Shown: positions 16,319-24,557, counted from the first letter of the stretch. The stretch is DNA of 32,197 nucleotides from Bacteroidota bacterium (GCA_025362395.1 JANYGK010000097.1:1-32197), one strand, 5' to 3'. The notes: generated by a model from the letters alone, not told the origin. Numbers and translations are program-made.

Positions 16319-18010
16319 ATGGAACAAGTTACTGCAAAAACAAGTCACCCGAAAGGGCTGTGGGTATTATTTGGAACCGAAATGTGGGAACGCTTTAATT
16401 TCTACGGAATGCGCGCCATTCTAACCTTATTTATGGTTAATTCATTAATGATGAAAGAAGCCGATTCCTCTTTAATATACGGAGGGTTTTTAGGGCTGTG
16501 TTATTTAACACCTATGTTGGGTGGCTTTATATCAGATCGTTTTTTCGGTAACAGAAACTGTATTTTACTTGGCGGAATTATGATGGCTGTCGGCCAGATG
16601 GTTTTATTTGCCAGTGCCACCGTATTTGGTTCAAATTTAGAGTTGGCAAAAACATTATTATGGATTGCGTTAACCATCATCATTTTTGGTAACGGGTTTT
16701 TTAAACCCAATATTTCGAGCATGGTGGGCAGCCTATATCCTAAACAGGAAAAAAGCAAATTAGATACTGCCTTTACTATTTTTTATATGGGCATTAATTT
16801 AGGTGCATTTTTAGGGCAATTAATTTGCCCTATATTGGGTGATGTTAAAGATTCAGGAGGTATAAGAGATATACACGCTTTTAAATGGGGATTTTTAGCG
16901 GCTTCTATGGCCATGTTGGTTGGATCGGCTGTTTTTTATTTTTTGAAAAACAAGTACGTTGTTACTCCCGAAGGCAAACCTTTAGGAGGATTACCGAAGC
17001 ATAATGATGCGTCGCATTACGAAGAAGGAGAGGCTCAAAAAGCCGTTTTTTCTTCCGCTTCATTAGTAATTGCCGTTATTGCTTTTGTTGGGTTGTTTTT
17101 TATATTCAGGTTTTTATTAGCCGGTACTAACCCGGTTAAAACAATTATTTACCCTATTATTTATGCGCTTGGTTTAACATTGGCCGGGTTAATTATTTCT
17201 GATAAATCATTAACTAAAGTTGAGCTCCAAAGAATTTTAGTGATCTATATTGTAGGATTTTTTATCATCTTCTTTTGGGCAGCCTTTGAACAGGCGGGTT
17301 CGTCTTTAACATTTATAGCCGATAACCAAACCGACAGGCATATTTTTGGTTGGGAGATGCCGCCAAGCATGGTGCAAATTTTTAACGGGGTATTTGTGTT
17401 TGCATTTGCATTTCCATTTAGTATGTTGTGGGATAAATTAAGGTCAAAAGGCAAAGAACCTTTATCTACAGTGAAACAAGCTATCGGGTTAGCATTAATT
17501 GCAGTGAGCTATTTTATTATTGCTCATAATGTAAAAGACTTAGGTAACAGTGGTTTGTTAGGCATACAATGGTTAATACTGTTATACTTAATACAAACCT
17601 TTGCAGAACTTTGCTTGTCACCGATCGGGTTATCATTAGTTGGGAAATTATCCCCGAAACGTTTCGCCTCTTTATTATTTGGGGTTTTCTTTTTATCGAA
17701 CGCTGCGGGGTATGCTTTAGCAGGCTCTTTAGGGGCTTTAATACCGGCTACAGGCGATAAATTTAAAAAAGCTCAGGAACTGGGTATTGATTTAAAAGCT
17801 ATACTGGATAAAACTGTTATTGCAACTGCTGACCAGGTAAAAATATTAGATGAGCATCAGATCAGTGCGGCTAATCCTGTATTAGCCGGTTTTGAAATTC
17901 ATAATTTATTTCAATTCTTTATGGTATTTGTGGTATTAACAGGAATAGCATCCATCATTTTATTTTTACTAACGCCTGTATTAAAAAAATTAATGAACGG
18001 GGTTAAATAA
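16319..18010 (+). CDS. POT family proton-coupled oligopeptide transporter (first copy)
   Basis: A 563-residue inner-membrane major-facilitator protein of the POT/PTR family, importing di- and tripeptides with protons. The ExxER proton-coupling motif is E21-M-W-E24-R25 in TM1, followed by FNFYGMRAIL. The second signature region (FGNGFFKPNISSMVG) and the TM7 block FFWAAFEQAGSSL are present. About 12-14 hydrophobic segments are visible. A hydrophilic insert of about 60 residues with a LGGLPKHNDASHYEEGE stretch lies mid-protein, and another, rich in Lys/Asp, precedes the last helix. It is followed after 5 bases by a second POT gene, so the pair is one transcription unit. No Shine-Dalgarno is seen before the ATG. 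Confidence 0.93.
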   Translation: MEQVTAKTSHPKGLWVLFGTEMWERFNFYGMRAILTLFMVNSLMMKEADSSLIYGGFLGLCYLTPMLGGFISDRFFGNRNCILLGGIMMAVGQMVLFASATVFGSNLELAKTLLWIALTIIIFGNGFFKPNISSMVGSLYPKQEKSKLDTAFTIFYMGINLGAFLGQLICPILGDVKDSGGIRDIHAFKWGFLAASMAMLVGSAVFYFLKNKYVVTPEGKPLGGLPKHNDASHYEEGEAQKAVFSSASLVIAVIAFVGLFFIFRFLLAGTNPVKTIIYPIIYALGLTLAGLIISDKSLTKVELQRILVIYIVGFFIIFFWAAFEQAGSSLTFIADNQTDRHIFGWEMPPSMVQIFNGVFVFAFAFPFSMLWDKLRSKGKEPLSTVKQAIGLALIAVSYFIIAHNVKDLGNSGLLGIQWLILLYLIQTFAELCLSPIGLSLVGKLSPKRFASLLFGVFFLSNAAGYALAGSLGALIPATGDKFKKAQELGIDLKAILDKTVIATADQVKILDEHQISAANPVLAGFEIHNLFQFFMVFVVLTGIASIILFLLTPVLKKLMNGVK

Positions 18011-18015
18011 TTTGA

Positions 18016-19527
18016 ATGGAAGCTATCCCCGATATATCGCACATTCAGAATTTTAAAGGTAAGTACCCCAAGCAATTGTGGTACTTATTTTTTAGTGAAA
18101 TGTGGGAGCGTTTCAGCTTTTACGGAATGCGGGGCATGCTTGTGTTTTTTATGGTAAATCAGTTAAAGCTGAACGAAACAGAGGCAAATTTACAATACGG
18201 TGCCACACAAGCCTTTGTATACGCATTTACATTTGTTGGCGGATTATTTGCCGATAAAATATTAGGTCTCCGCAAATCACTTTTCTGGGGCGGCATTTTA
18301 ATGATTGTGGGAAGTATTATACTGGCCATTGATCCGGAAAAATTCTTTTTTTTAGGGATAGGGTTTAATATTATCGGTACCGGTTTTTTTAAACCTACTA
18401 TTTCATCCATGGTAGGTAATTTATACAAACCGGGCGATAGCCGAACCGATGCGGGCTTTTCTTTATTTTATGCGGGTGTAAACTTAGGCGCCTTACTTGG
18501 CGGGTTTTTATGCATTGCCATAGGTAAGCGCAAATTATTTGAAAGCTTTATACCCGAAGGCATGGAGTGGAACGTTGCCTTTGGCTTAGCGGCTGTTGTA
18601 ATGGTGGTGAGCTTACTCACCTTTACCCGCACCCAAAAAAGTATGGGCGGCATTGGTATTTCACCCTTATTAAATCATGATTCAAAAAAACGTAAAACCT
18701 TTGAATGGCTTACTTATGCAGGTTCAATAGCTGTTATTCCCGTTATTATTTTATTGGTTTCCAATTCTCAATACACCGATATATTTATGTTTATTGTAGG
18801 GCCTTGTTCCTTATTTTATTTATTTTTTGAGATGCGACATTTTTCCTTAAAGGAAAATAAAAAATTAATTGCAGCGCTTGTCTTTATCTTATTCTCTATT
18901 TTCTTTTGGGCTTTCTTTGAGCAAAGCGGTGGTTCGTTAAGCCTATTTGCCGCCAATAATTTAAATGACTCTGTTGCCGGCCTTACCTTAGATGCAAACG
19001 GCGTAAATAACTCCGCCAACTCGTTTTTTGTAATTGTATTTGCTGCATTGTTAGGCCTCGTGTGGATCTGGATGAACAAACATAAAATTGAGCCGAACAC
19101 TATTGTTAAATTTGGATTGGCCTTTTTGTTTTTAGCAGCCGGTTTTTATATATTCTATTACACTAAGTTTTTTGCAGATGCCAACGGCCGAACCTCCTTA
19201 AATGTATTTACCTTCGGTTGGTTTATTATTACATTCGGAGAGCTGTGTTTATCACCTATCGGTATGTCTGTTATGACCAAACTTTCTCCTCAAAAAACAC
19301 AGGCTGTATTAATGGGAATGTGGTTTTTAGCGAGTGCCTACGGACAATATTTTGCAGGGTTATTAGGCGCCAATATCTCTGAAGCTTCAGAACATGCCAC
19401 TAATCTAGAAAAATTAAATATATACGCTGACGGGTATAAGCAACTGGCCCTATATGCTCTTGTTGCAGGCATTATTTTAATTATCATATCGCCATTAGTA
19501 AAAAAACTAATGGGAGATGTTAAATAA
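18016..19527 (+). CDS. POT family proton-coupled oligopeptide transporter (second copy)
   Basis: A 503-residue paralogue of the preceding gene. ExxER is E28-M-W-E31-R32 within SEMWERFSFYGMRGML. The TM4 block GTGFFKPTISSMVGNLY and the TM7 block FFWAFFEQSGGSLSLFA match the first copy closely, as does the C-terminal FGELCLSPIGMSV. It lacks the long central insert of copy one, which suggests the two have diverged in substrate range or regulation since duplication. It starts 5 bases after the first copy's stop, so expression is probably coupled. No terminator was found after it. Confidence 0.92.
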   Translation: MEAIPDISHIQNFKGKYPKQLWYLFFSEMWERFSFYGMRGMLVFFMVNQLKLNETEANLQYGATQAFVYAFTFVGGLFADKILGLRKSLFWGGILMIVGSIILAIDPEKFFFLGIGFNIIGTGFFKPTISSMVGNLYKPGDSRTDAGFSLFYAGVNLGALLGGFLCIAIGKRKLFESFIPEGMEWNVAFGLAAVVMVVSLLTFTRTQKSMGGIGISPLLNHDSKKRKTFEWLTYAGSIAVIPVIILLVSNSQYTDIFMFIVGPCSLFYLFFEMRHFSLKENKKLIAALVFILFSIFFWAFFEQSGGSLSLFAANNLNDSVAGLTLDANGVNNSANSFFVIVFAALLGLVWIWMNKHKIEPNTIVKFGLAFLFLAAGFYIFYYTKFFADANGRTSLNVFTFGWFIITFGELCLSPIGMSVMTKLSPQKTQAVLMGMWFLASAYGQYFAGLLGANISEASEHATNLEKLNIYADGYKQLALYALVAGIILIIISPLVKKLMGDVK

Positions 19528-19634
19528 CCGCACTCCTATTACTAACGGATGTTACGGCTTTACCTACTCTATTGAAATACAAATCATTAACAATAGGTTA
19601 ATACACAGCACATTTACAGGATAAATTTCGGCAC

Positions 19635-19642
19635 TAATTTTG
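19635..19642 (+). promoter_or_regulatory. -7 box (TAATTTTG) of the thioredoxin-like gene
   Basis: An exact TAnnTTTG match 14 bases before the ATG at 19657. No clear -33 TTG at standard spacing. Confidence 0.45.
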
Positions 19643-19656
19643 TAAAAAGATGCATT

Positions 19657-20310
19657 ATGTTTAATTGGAAAGATATATCAATGGCCGGTCTCATTATTTT
19701 AGCCATTGTGTTTTTTGCTTTCAAAAAAAGCACATTACAGGCCTCTATTAATACCCCCGAAAATAAGGTGAGTAATTTTATAGATCAGCCTTCCACAAAC
19801 TTTGAGTTTGTATCCCAAAATACGTATACTGAATTTAAAGATAATTCTTCTGTAAACTGGATCAGCTTTAGTGAAGCTTATAAAAAATGCAAAATGAATC
19901 CCCGCCCCATCATGATTGATGTTTACACAACTTGGTGCGGCCCCTGTAAAATGATGAGCTCGCAAACTTTTAACAACCCTGCAATAGCCAAATACATTAA
20001 TGATAATTTTTATGCCGTTAAATTTGACGCGGAAACAAAAGACAGCGTAAAATTTGACAGCTATGTTTTTGTGAGCTCAGATGTAAATAACCCCAAAGCT
20101 CCTCATCAATTTGCAGCCTCTATTTTAGATAACCAACTCGCCTACCCTTCCATCGTATTTTTAAATAATCAGATACAGCGAATCGATATTTTAAAAGGAT
20201 TTATGACCGCCAATCAATTTGAACCCATTATTCATTACTATGGCTCCGGCGATTACCAAACCACTAAATGGGACGATTACCATAAAACATTCGTCTCCGC
20301 TATTAAATAG
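19657..20310 (+). CDS. Membrane-anchored thioredoxin-fold protein
   Basis: A 217-residue protein with an N-terminal hydrophobic anchor (about 8-22, MAGLIILAIVFFAF) and a thioredoxin-like domain carrying WCGPC (C94, C97). Around it are MIDVYTTWCGPCKMM, then NPAIAKYINDNFYAVKFD, and a cis-Pro candidate in YPSIVFL. The fold resembles the thioredoxin_7/DUF255 group used in periplasmic disulfide reduction and cytochrome or cargo maturation. The anchor probably holds it in the inner membrane facing the periplasm. The amidase gene follows after 63 bases in the same direction. The substrate is unknown; co-transcription with the amidase is possible but unproven. Confidence 0.88.
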   Translation: MFNWKDISMAGLIILAIVFFAFKKSTLQASINTPENKVSNFIDQPSTNFEFVSQNTYTEFKDNSSVNWISFSEAYKKCKMNPRPIMIDVYTTWCGPCKMMSSQTFNNPAIAKYINDNFYAVKFDAETKDSVKFDSYVFVSSDVNNPKAPHQFAASILDNQLAYPSIVFLNNQIQRIDILKGFMTANQFEPIIHYYGSGDYQTTKWDDYHKTFVSAIK

Positions 20311-20373
20311 GCCCTGTTTATTTCTTGGCGTTTATCTCAACTTCCTGCCGGTTGCATTGTTTATTTTTATAAG

Positions 20374-21651
20374 ATGAAAGTGCTATCCTTTATATGTGTA
20401 TGGATGTGTTCAGTTTGCTTAACGGCGCAAACTACCGCAGACTTAAAGAAAAAATTTGACACTTACCTCAGCTTTAACGGCTCTTTAAATTCGTATGTTT
20501 CCTTCAATACAAATTCTGTTTCTATACTAAATGCCGGTACACCTGAATTTACGGTGTTTGCAGACGAAATACCAACCTTCGCCTTAATTCTTAAAAATAT
20601 AAAACCGGCAGAGTTCATCGCTATTTATAACCGCAAACAAAATAAACACCTTTCACAAAAACAACTGGACAGCTTAAAAAATAAGTATTCCGGCAATACT
20701 AAGTCAGCCTATAAGCAGCCTGCTTTAAAAGGCAAAAGAATTGCCCTTGATCCCGGTCATTTTGCAGGAGATATGCAAACCGCACGTGTAGAACAAAAAT
20801 TTATTGAGTTCCAACCGTCAGCCTTCAATAACTTAAAAGATACGGTTCGGTTTAACGAAGGCTCTCTAACCTATCAAACAGCCGAAATTTTAAGGCAGCG
20901 ATTGTTGGAACAAGGCGCCATAGTAATGGTTACAAGGCCAAAACAAAACTATACGGCTTTTCAAATAACCTACGATGAATGGATCACAAAGAGAAAAAAA
21001 ACGGTATTGGATTCCTTATTAAAAGAGAACGTTATAGACGCGAAACGTTATACTAAATTAATGAATTTTGGAAAAGACAAACTGTTTTGGGAGTTTTTCC
21101 GTGATTTTGAATTGATGGAACGTTCAAGGATCATTAATGAATTTAAGCCTGATGCCACCCTTATTATTCATTATAATGTAGATGAAAAAAATACGGATTG
21201 GCTGAGCCCCTCAACCAAAAATTTTACCATGGCTTTTATCGGCGGCGGTATGACCGGCGATAATTTTTCGAAACCCATTAATAAAGTACATTTTTTAAGG
21301 TTATTATTAACCGATGAATTAACGGAATCAGAAAAGCTGTCATCGCTTACGGTAAATCAATTCAGTAAAAAGTTATCTATTCCCGTTGCTCAAAAAAACG
21401 ATGCCGATTATTTAAGGGACAATTGCATGAAAACGCCGTCGAACGGGGTATTTTGCAGGAACCTGGCCTTGTGTCGCACTATAAATTCTGTTTTAGTATA
21501 CGGCGAATGCCTTTACCAGGATAATGTAAAAGAGTGTGTTAACTTAACCAAATGCGATTATGAAGTGCAGGGGCAAAAGGTTCCTAAACGCATTTATGAA
21601 GTTTCCGACTGCTACTATAACGCAATAAATGATTATTTTAGTAACCCTTAA
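20374..21651 (+). CDS. N-acetylmuramoyl-L-alanine amidase (Amidase_3)
   Basis: A 425-residue exported zinc amidase that removes stem peptides from peptidoglycan glycan strands. It has a signal peptide (MKVLSFICVWMCSVCLTAQ). The catalytic domain begins at about 120 with RIALDPGHF, where H129 is a zinc ligand; E162 (FNEGSL) and H266 (IIHYNVDE) are the other probable ligands. A glutamate in VYGECL near the C-terminal end is a candidate catalytic base. The domain holds an insertion of about 60 residues between strands (190-255), longer than in minimal AmiC enzymes and perhaps regulatory. The response-regulator gene follows after 12 bases. Amidases of this class produce the denuded glycan that SPOR domains recognise, and three such domains are encoded in the giant gene nearby. 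Confidence 0.9.
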   Translation: MKVLSFICVWMCSVCLTAQTTADLKKKFDTYLSFNGSLNSYVSFNTNSVSILNAGTPEFTVFADEIPTFALILKNIKPAEFIAIYNRKQNKHLSQKQLDSLKNKYSGNTKSAYKQPALKGKRIALDPGHFAGDMQTARVEQKFIEFQPSAFNNLKDTVRFNEGSLTYQTAEILRQRLLEQGAIVMVTRPKQNYTAFQITYDEWITKRKKTVLDSLLKENVIDAKRYTKLMNFGKDKLFWEFFRDFELMERSRIINEFKPDATLIIHYNVDEKNTDWLSPSTKNFTMAFIGGGMTGDNFSKPINKVHFLRLLLTDELTESEKLSSLTVNQFSKKLSIPVAQKNDADYLRDNCMKTPSNGVFCRNLALCRTINSVLVYGECLYQDNVKECVNLTKCDYEVQGQKVPKRIYEVSDCYYNAINDYFSNP

Positions 21652-21663
21652 CTAGTAGTGTAA

Positions 21664-22305
21664 TTGAGTTTTTTAAAGATATATATAGTAGATGACCATC
21701 AAATGCTGATTGATGGTTTAAAGGCTTTACTAAGCGATGAAAAACACATTTCTATTGTGGGAGAAAATACATTGGCTAAAAGCGCTTTAAAAGAAATAGG
21801 TGAATACAGGCCTGACATTGTATTAACAGATATTAATATGCCTGAAATGGACGGCATTGAGTTAACCAAACACATAAAAAAACTTTATCCAACCATAAAA
21901 ATAATTGCGCTCTCCATGTTTGGCGAAAGGGAAACCATCAGTGATATGCTGAAAGCCGGCGTAAGTGCTTACATTTTAAAAAACACAGGTAAGCAGGAAC
22001 TTCTAAAAGCCATTGACAAAGTAGCAAACGGAGGAACTTTTTTTAGTGATGAAGTAAGCGCTGAAATGATGCGTGCATATCCTGAAACCGCCGCAAAAGA
22101 AATCAGCTTATCGCAACGCGAAATTGAAGTGATAGAGCTGATCGCGCAAGAATACACAAATGCTAAAATAGCGGAGACCTTATTTATCAGTGAACGCACG
22201 GTAGAAACACACCGTAAAAATATTTTCAGAAAAACAGATACCAAAAGTGTTTTGGGCTTAATAAAATACTGTGTTGACAAACGCATTATTAAAGCGTTTA
22301 AATAA
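21664..22305 (+). CDS. NarL/FixJ-type response regulator with LuxR HTH
   Basis: A 213-residue two-component regulator. The receiver domain (1-120) has the acidic pair in IVDDH, phosphoacceptor D56 (LTDINMP), the Ser switch (ALSMFGE) and Lys in YILKN. The LuxR-type HTH (150-210) has LSQREIEVIELIAQ and SERTVETHRKNIFRK. It is a cytoplasmic DNA-binding activator or repressor. The start must be TTG at 21664, because an in-frame TAA lies directly before it (21661-21663) and the receiver's first strand begins four residues later. It is 12 bases behind the amidase gene, so the two are probably co-transcribed. Its likely partner is the HisKA_3-type kinase at 24602, encoded beyond rimO on the same strand. 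Confidence 0.93.
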   Translation: MSFLKIYIVDDHQMLIDGLKALLSDEKHISIVGENTLAKSALKEIGEYRPDIVLTDINMPEMDGIELTKHIKKLYPTIKIIALSMFGERETISDMLKAGVSAYILKNTGKQELLKAIDKVANGGTFFSDEVSAEMMRAYPETAAKEISLSQREIEVIELIAQEYTNAKIAETLFISERTVETHRKNIFRKTDTKSVLGLIKYCVDKRIIKAFK

Positions 22306-22335
22306 TTTACACGGTATTTAGTTTTTTCATACATA

Positions 22336-22364
22336 AAAAACCCGGGCATTTTACCCGGGTTTTT
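22336..22364 (+). terminator. Bidirectional rho-independent terminator after the response regulator
   Basis: A perfect 11-bp stem, aaaaacccggg (22336-22346) and cccgggttttt (22354-22364), has a 7-base loop, with A and T tracts on either side. It would stop transcripts from both directions. Confidence 0.9.
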
Positions 22365-22385
22365 AGTTTTGCTAAATTTAGTTCA

Positions 22386-22445
22386 CCCATTAAAACCTAT
22401 GTTTACAGCGTGGGCGCTGAAATTGGTTTTTATTACAAATTTTAA
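22386..22445 (+). pseudogene. Possible relic of an outer-membrane protein C-terminus
   Basis: A stretch just after the terminator reads PIKTYVYSVGAEIGFYYKF followed by TAA. The alternating hydrophobic and aromatic pattern ending in Phe is what the last beta-strand of a Bacteroidota outer-membrane barrel looks like. The frame has no start codon or upstream barrel; it passes through the terminator back to a stop at 22299-22301. A leftover from a deleted gene fits, but AT-rich DNA can give this by chance. Confidence 0.3.
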
Positions 22446-22634
22446 TTGTTGGGGCTGTAACCATACAGTGGTAGGAAGCATTAGCTAATGTTTCATAACT
22501 ATTATACACAAGGTGGGCAATTCCACACGCTTAGTGTGCAATTAATAAGCACGTAACACAAAATATAAAACATGACAGTGTTGTTACTTTGAGTGCAACG
22601 AAGGAGCGTATTGAGAAGCGTTATTAAACTTAAT
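22446..22634. other. Non-coding gap with a hairpin and a repeat-like sequence
   Basis: Together with the flanking terminator and relic this forms the 329-base spacer 22306-22634. No credible gene is visible. It holds an imperfect hairpin (aattccacac / gtgtgcaatt, 22519-22543) and, near its right end, a sequence resembling dispersed Bacteroidota intergenic repeats. Confidence 0.5.
22584..22619. repeat. Candidate dispersed intergenic repeat
   Basis: The segment contains ctttgagtgcaacgaagg followed by gcgtattgagaagc. Short strings of the form TTTGAGTG..ACGAAG..TGAGAAG recur between genes in many Bacteroidota. Only one copy is in the window, so repetition is inferred from memory of other genomes. 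Confidence 0.3.
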
Positions 22635-23042
22635 TCAACCTGAAAAAGAAAAAGAACACAGCAGCGCCACCTGGGTCCGGTTTATGTTTTTAAAATACCC
22701 CACCGTGTTATAATTACTGTTTTGTAAGGTTCCGTCTTCTTTTACATACCCAATGGTATTATAATTATTGCCTTGAACGGTTCCGTCCGGTTTAATATAA
22801 CCAATGGTATTATAGTTGCTGTTTTGCACGGTACCGTCCGATTTAATGTAACCGATGGTATTATAATTACTGTTTTGTACAGTACCATCCGCTTTTATAT
22901 AACCAACGGTATTATAGTTACTGTTCTGTACAGTCCCGTCTTCTTTAATGTAGCCTTCGGTATTGTAATTACTGTTTTGAATAGTTTGAGAATACGCTAT
23001 CCCGCTAAGCAGCATACAAAGAAATAAATAGATAGATTTCAT
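22635..23042 (-). CDS. Small secreted 17-residue-repeat protein, probably frameshifted at its 3' end
   Basis: A 135-residue protein with a signal peptide (MKSIYLFLCMLLSGIAYSQ) followed by six tandem 17-residue repeats (20-121) of the form TVQNSNYNTxGYIKxDG. The regular Asn/Tyr/Gly spacing suggests a repeating beta structure; small proteins with this look are labelled 5-fold beta-flower in some Bacteroidota annotations, a match I make from memory. After the last repeat the frame reads NINRTQVALLCSFSFSG. Adding one base in the run of five A (plus-strand T at 22687-22691) would instead give HKPDPGGAAVFFFFRLN and stop at 22630-22632, a more family-like ending. The gene is therefore probably frameshifted, or the base run is misread. 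Its neighbour rimO is unrelated. Function is unknown. Confidence 0.75.
   Translation of the reverse strand: MKSIYLFLCMLLSGIAYSQTIQNSNYNTEGYIKEDGTVQNSNYNTVGYIKADGTVQNSNYNTIGYIKSDGTVQNSNYNTIGYIKPDGTVQGNNYNTIGYVKEDGTLQNSNYNTVGYFKNINRTQVALLCSFSFSG
22680..22985 (-). repeat. Six 51-bp tandem repeats within the small secreted protein gene
   Basis: Six direct copies of a 51-bp unit encode the 17-residue repeats. Third-position differences between copies show they are not a very recent expansion, yet copies 2 to 4 are very close at the protein level. Confidence 0.9.
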
Positions 23043-23069
23043 ATCGTGATGATTACTAGAGTTGATTTA

Positions 23070-23220
23070 TGTCCCGCAGATCGCGCAGAAATCCGCAGAT
23101 CTTAGGAATTAGTTATATAATTAATAAAAATTTATAATGGAGCGCAACTCTGTTTTTTCAAATCTCTATCGATTCCTAATCACCTTTTTTATCCGCGCCA
23201 TCAGCGAGATCTGCGGGACA
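23070..23220. repeat. Palindromic element with CCGCAGATC arms
   Basis: A perfect 13-bp inverted repeat, tgtcccgcagatc (23070-23082) and gatctgcgggaca (23208-23220), bounds about 150 bases. Inside each arm are further gcgcag / ccgcag / atcagcg strings and a second partial inversion (ttaggaatt near 23102; gattcctaatc at 23171-23181). Palindromes of the tccgcagat/ctgcggga kind are frequent between genes in Bacteroidota. It lies between the repeat protein gene and rimO and has no coding potential. Confidence 0.65.
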
Positions 23221-23227
23221 TACATTA

Positions 23228-24541
23228 TTACACTAAATCCCCGTACAGATCAAAATCACTTGCCTCGTTAATTTTTACATTTGCAAAATCACCAATGCGG
23301 ATATAGTTCTCGTCTGTTGCTTTCACTAACACCTCATTATCCACATCGGGGCTGTCAAACTCCGTGCGGCCAATAAAATAATCATTCTCTTTCCGGTCAA
23401 ATAATACCTTATACGTTTTTCCTATTTTATCCTGATTTAAAGTGTAAGAAATTTCCTGTTGTACTTTCATTACAGCATCGGCACGCTCTCTTTTTACTTT
23501 ATCTTTTACATCGTCTTTTAATAAATGCGCATGTGTATTTTCTTCATGCGAATAGGTAAATATCCCAAGGCGTTCAAATTTAGAATCGGAAACCCACTGC
23601 AACATTTCTTCATGGTCCTGTTGTGTTTCACCGGGGTAACCGGCTATAAGCGTAGTACGAATGGCAATGCCGGGCACTTTATCGCGAATTTGATTTACGG
23701 TGTCAATGGTTTTTTGCTTAGTAATGCCGCGGCGCATGCTTTTCAGCATAGTATCGGTAATGTGTTGCAAAGGCATATCTAAATAATTACACACGTTACT
23801 TCTTTTGTTCATTACATCCAGCACATCCATCGGGAAACCGCTTGGGAAAGCGTAATGCAGTCGGATCCAATCAATGCCTTCTACATCACTTATACGGTCT
23901 ACTAAATTTGCAAGCTCTCTTTTTTTATAAATATCCAGCCCGTAATACGTAAGGTCTTGCGCTATTAATAATAATTCGCGTGTTCCTTTACTTGCCAGTA
24001 GTTTTGCCCTGCTTACCAGGTCTTCTATCGGTTCTGAAATATGCTTACCGCGCATTAAAGGAATGGCGCAGAAACTGCAAGGCCTGTCACACCCTTCGCT
24101 AATCTTGAAATATGCGAAATGATTGGGTGTGGTTAATAAGCGTTCACCAACTAATTCTTTTTTATAATCCGCTTTAAGGGTCTTTAAAATTTTAGGCAAA
24201 TCGCGTGTTCCAAAATAAGCATCCACGTCAGGGATTTCTTTTTCCAGATCAGCTTTATAGCGTTCGCTCAAACAGCCTGTTACATAAAGTTTTTCAATAC
24301 TCCCGTCTTTTTTTGCTTCTACATAGCGTAAAATAGTATCAATGCTTTCCTGCTTTGCATTTTCTACAAAGCCGCAGGTATTTATAATTACAATGTTATG
24401 ATTATCGTCTTCACTTTCATGCTCCACATTAAAATTATTGGCACGCAATTGCCCCATCAATACCTCACTGTCTACAATGTTTTTACTGCAACCGAGCGTT
24501 ACCACGTTTACTTTGTTTTTCTTAAGCGTTTTTGTTTTCAT
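23228..24541 (-). CDS. rimO: Ribosomal protein S12 methylthiotransferase RimO
   Basis: A 437-residue cytoplasmic radical-SAM enzyme that adds a methylthio group to the conserved aspartate of ribosomal protein S12. The N-terminal MTTase domain binds an iron-sulfur cluster through C18 (GCSKNIVDSE), C56 (NTCGF) and C90 (TGCLSERY). The radical-SAM cluster is C151, C155 and C158 (CDRPCSFC), followed by PLMRGKHISEP. The C-terminal TRAM domain covers about 365-437. GCSKN..DSE distinguishes it from MiaB. A TATCTTTG promoter box sits 8 bases from the ATG, and the divergent histidine kinase gene begins 60 bases away, so the two promoters must share this short spacer. Confidence 0.95.
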   Translation of the reverse strand: MKTKTLKKNKVNVVTLGCSKNIVDSEVLMGQLRANNFNVEHESEDDNHNIVIINTCGFVENAKQESIDTILRYVEAKKDGSIEKLYVTGCLSERYKADLEKEIPDVDAYFGTRDLPKILKTLKADYKKELVGERLLTTPNHFAYFKISEGCDRPCSFCAIPLMRGKHISEPIEDLVSRAKLLASKGTRELLLIAQDLTYYGLDIYKKRELANLVDRISDVEGIDWIRLHYAFPSGFPMDVLDVMNKRSNVCNYLDMPLQHITDTMLKSMRRGITKQKTIDTVNQIRDKVPGIAIRTTLIAGYPGETQQDHEEMLQWVSDSKFERLGIFTYSHEENTHAHLLKDDVKDKVKRERADAVMKVQQEISYTLNQDKIGKTYKVLFDRKENDYFIGRTEFDSPDVDNEVLVKATDENYIRIGDFANVKINEASDFDLYGDLV

Positions 24542-24549
24542 TCCTGCCG

Positions 24550-24557
24550 CAAAGATA
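24550..24557 (-). promoter_or_regulatory. -7 box (TATCTTTG) of rimO
   Basis: The minus strand reads TATCTTTG, followed by eight bases and the ATG at 24541. Transcription would start within a few bases of the start codon. A -33 TTG is not evident. Confidence 0.55.

Noticed and set aside
22399-22488. Short ATG-started frame of 29 residues in the gap after the response regulator
   Set aside because: No initiation signal and no family likeness; the barrel-like reading in another frame explains the sequence better.
22680-22985. Regularly spaced direct repeats resembling a CRISPR array
   Set aside because: The 51-bp units are contiguous, in frame and encode a 17-residue protein repeat; there are no unique spacers or cas genes.
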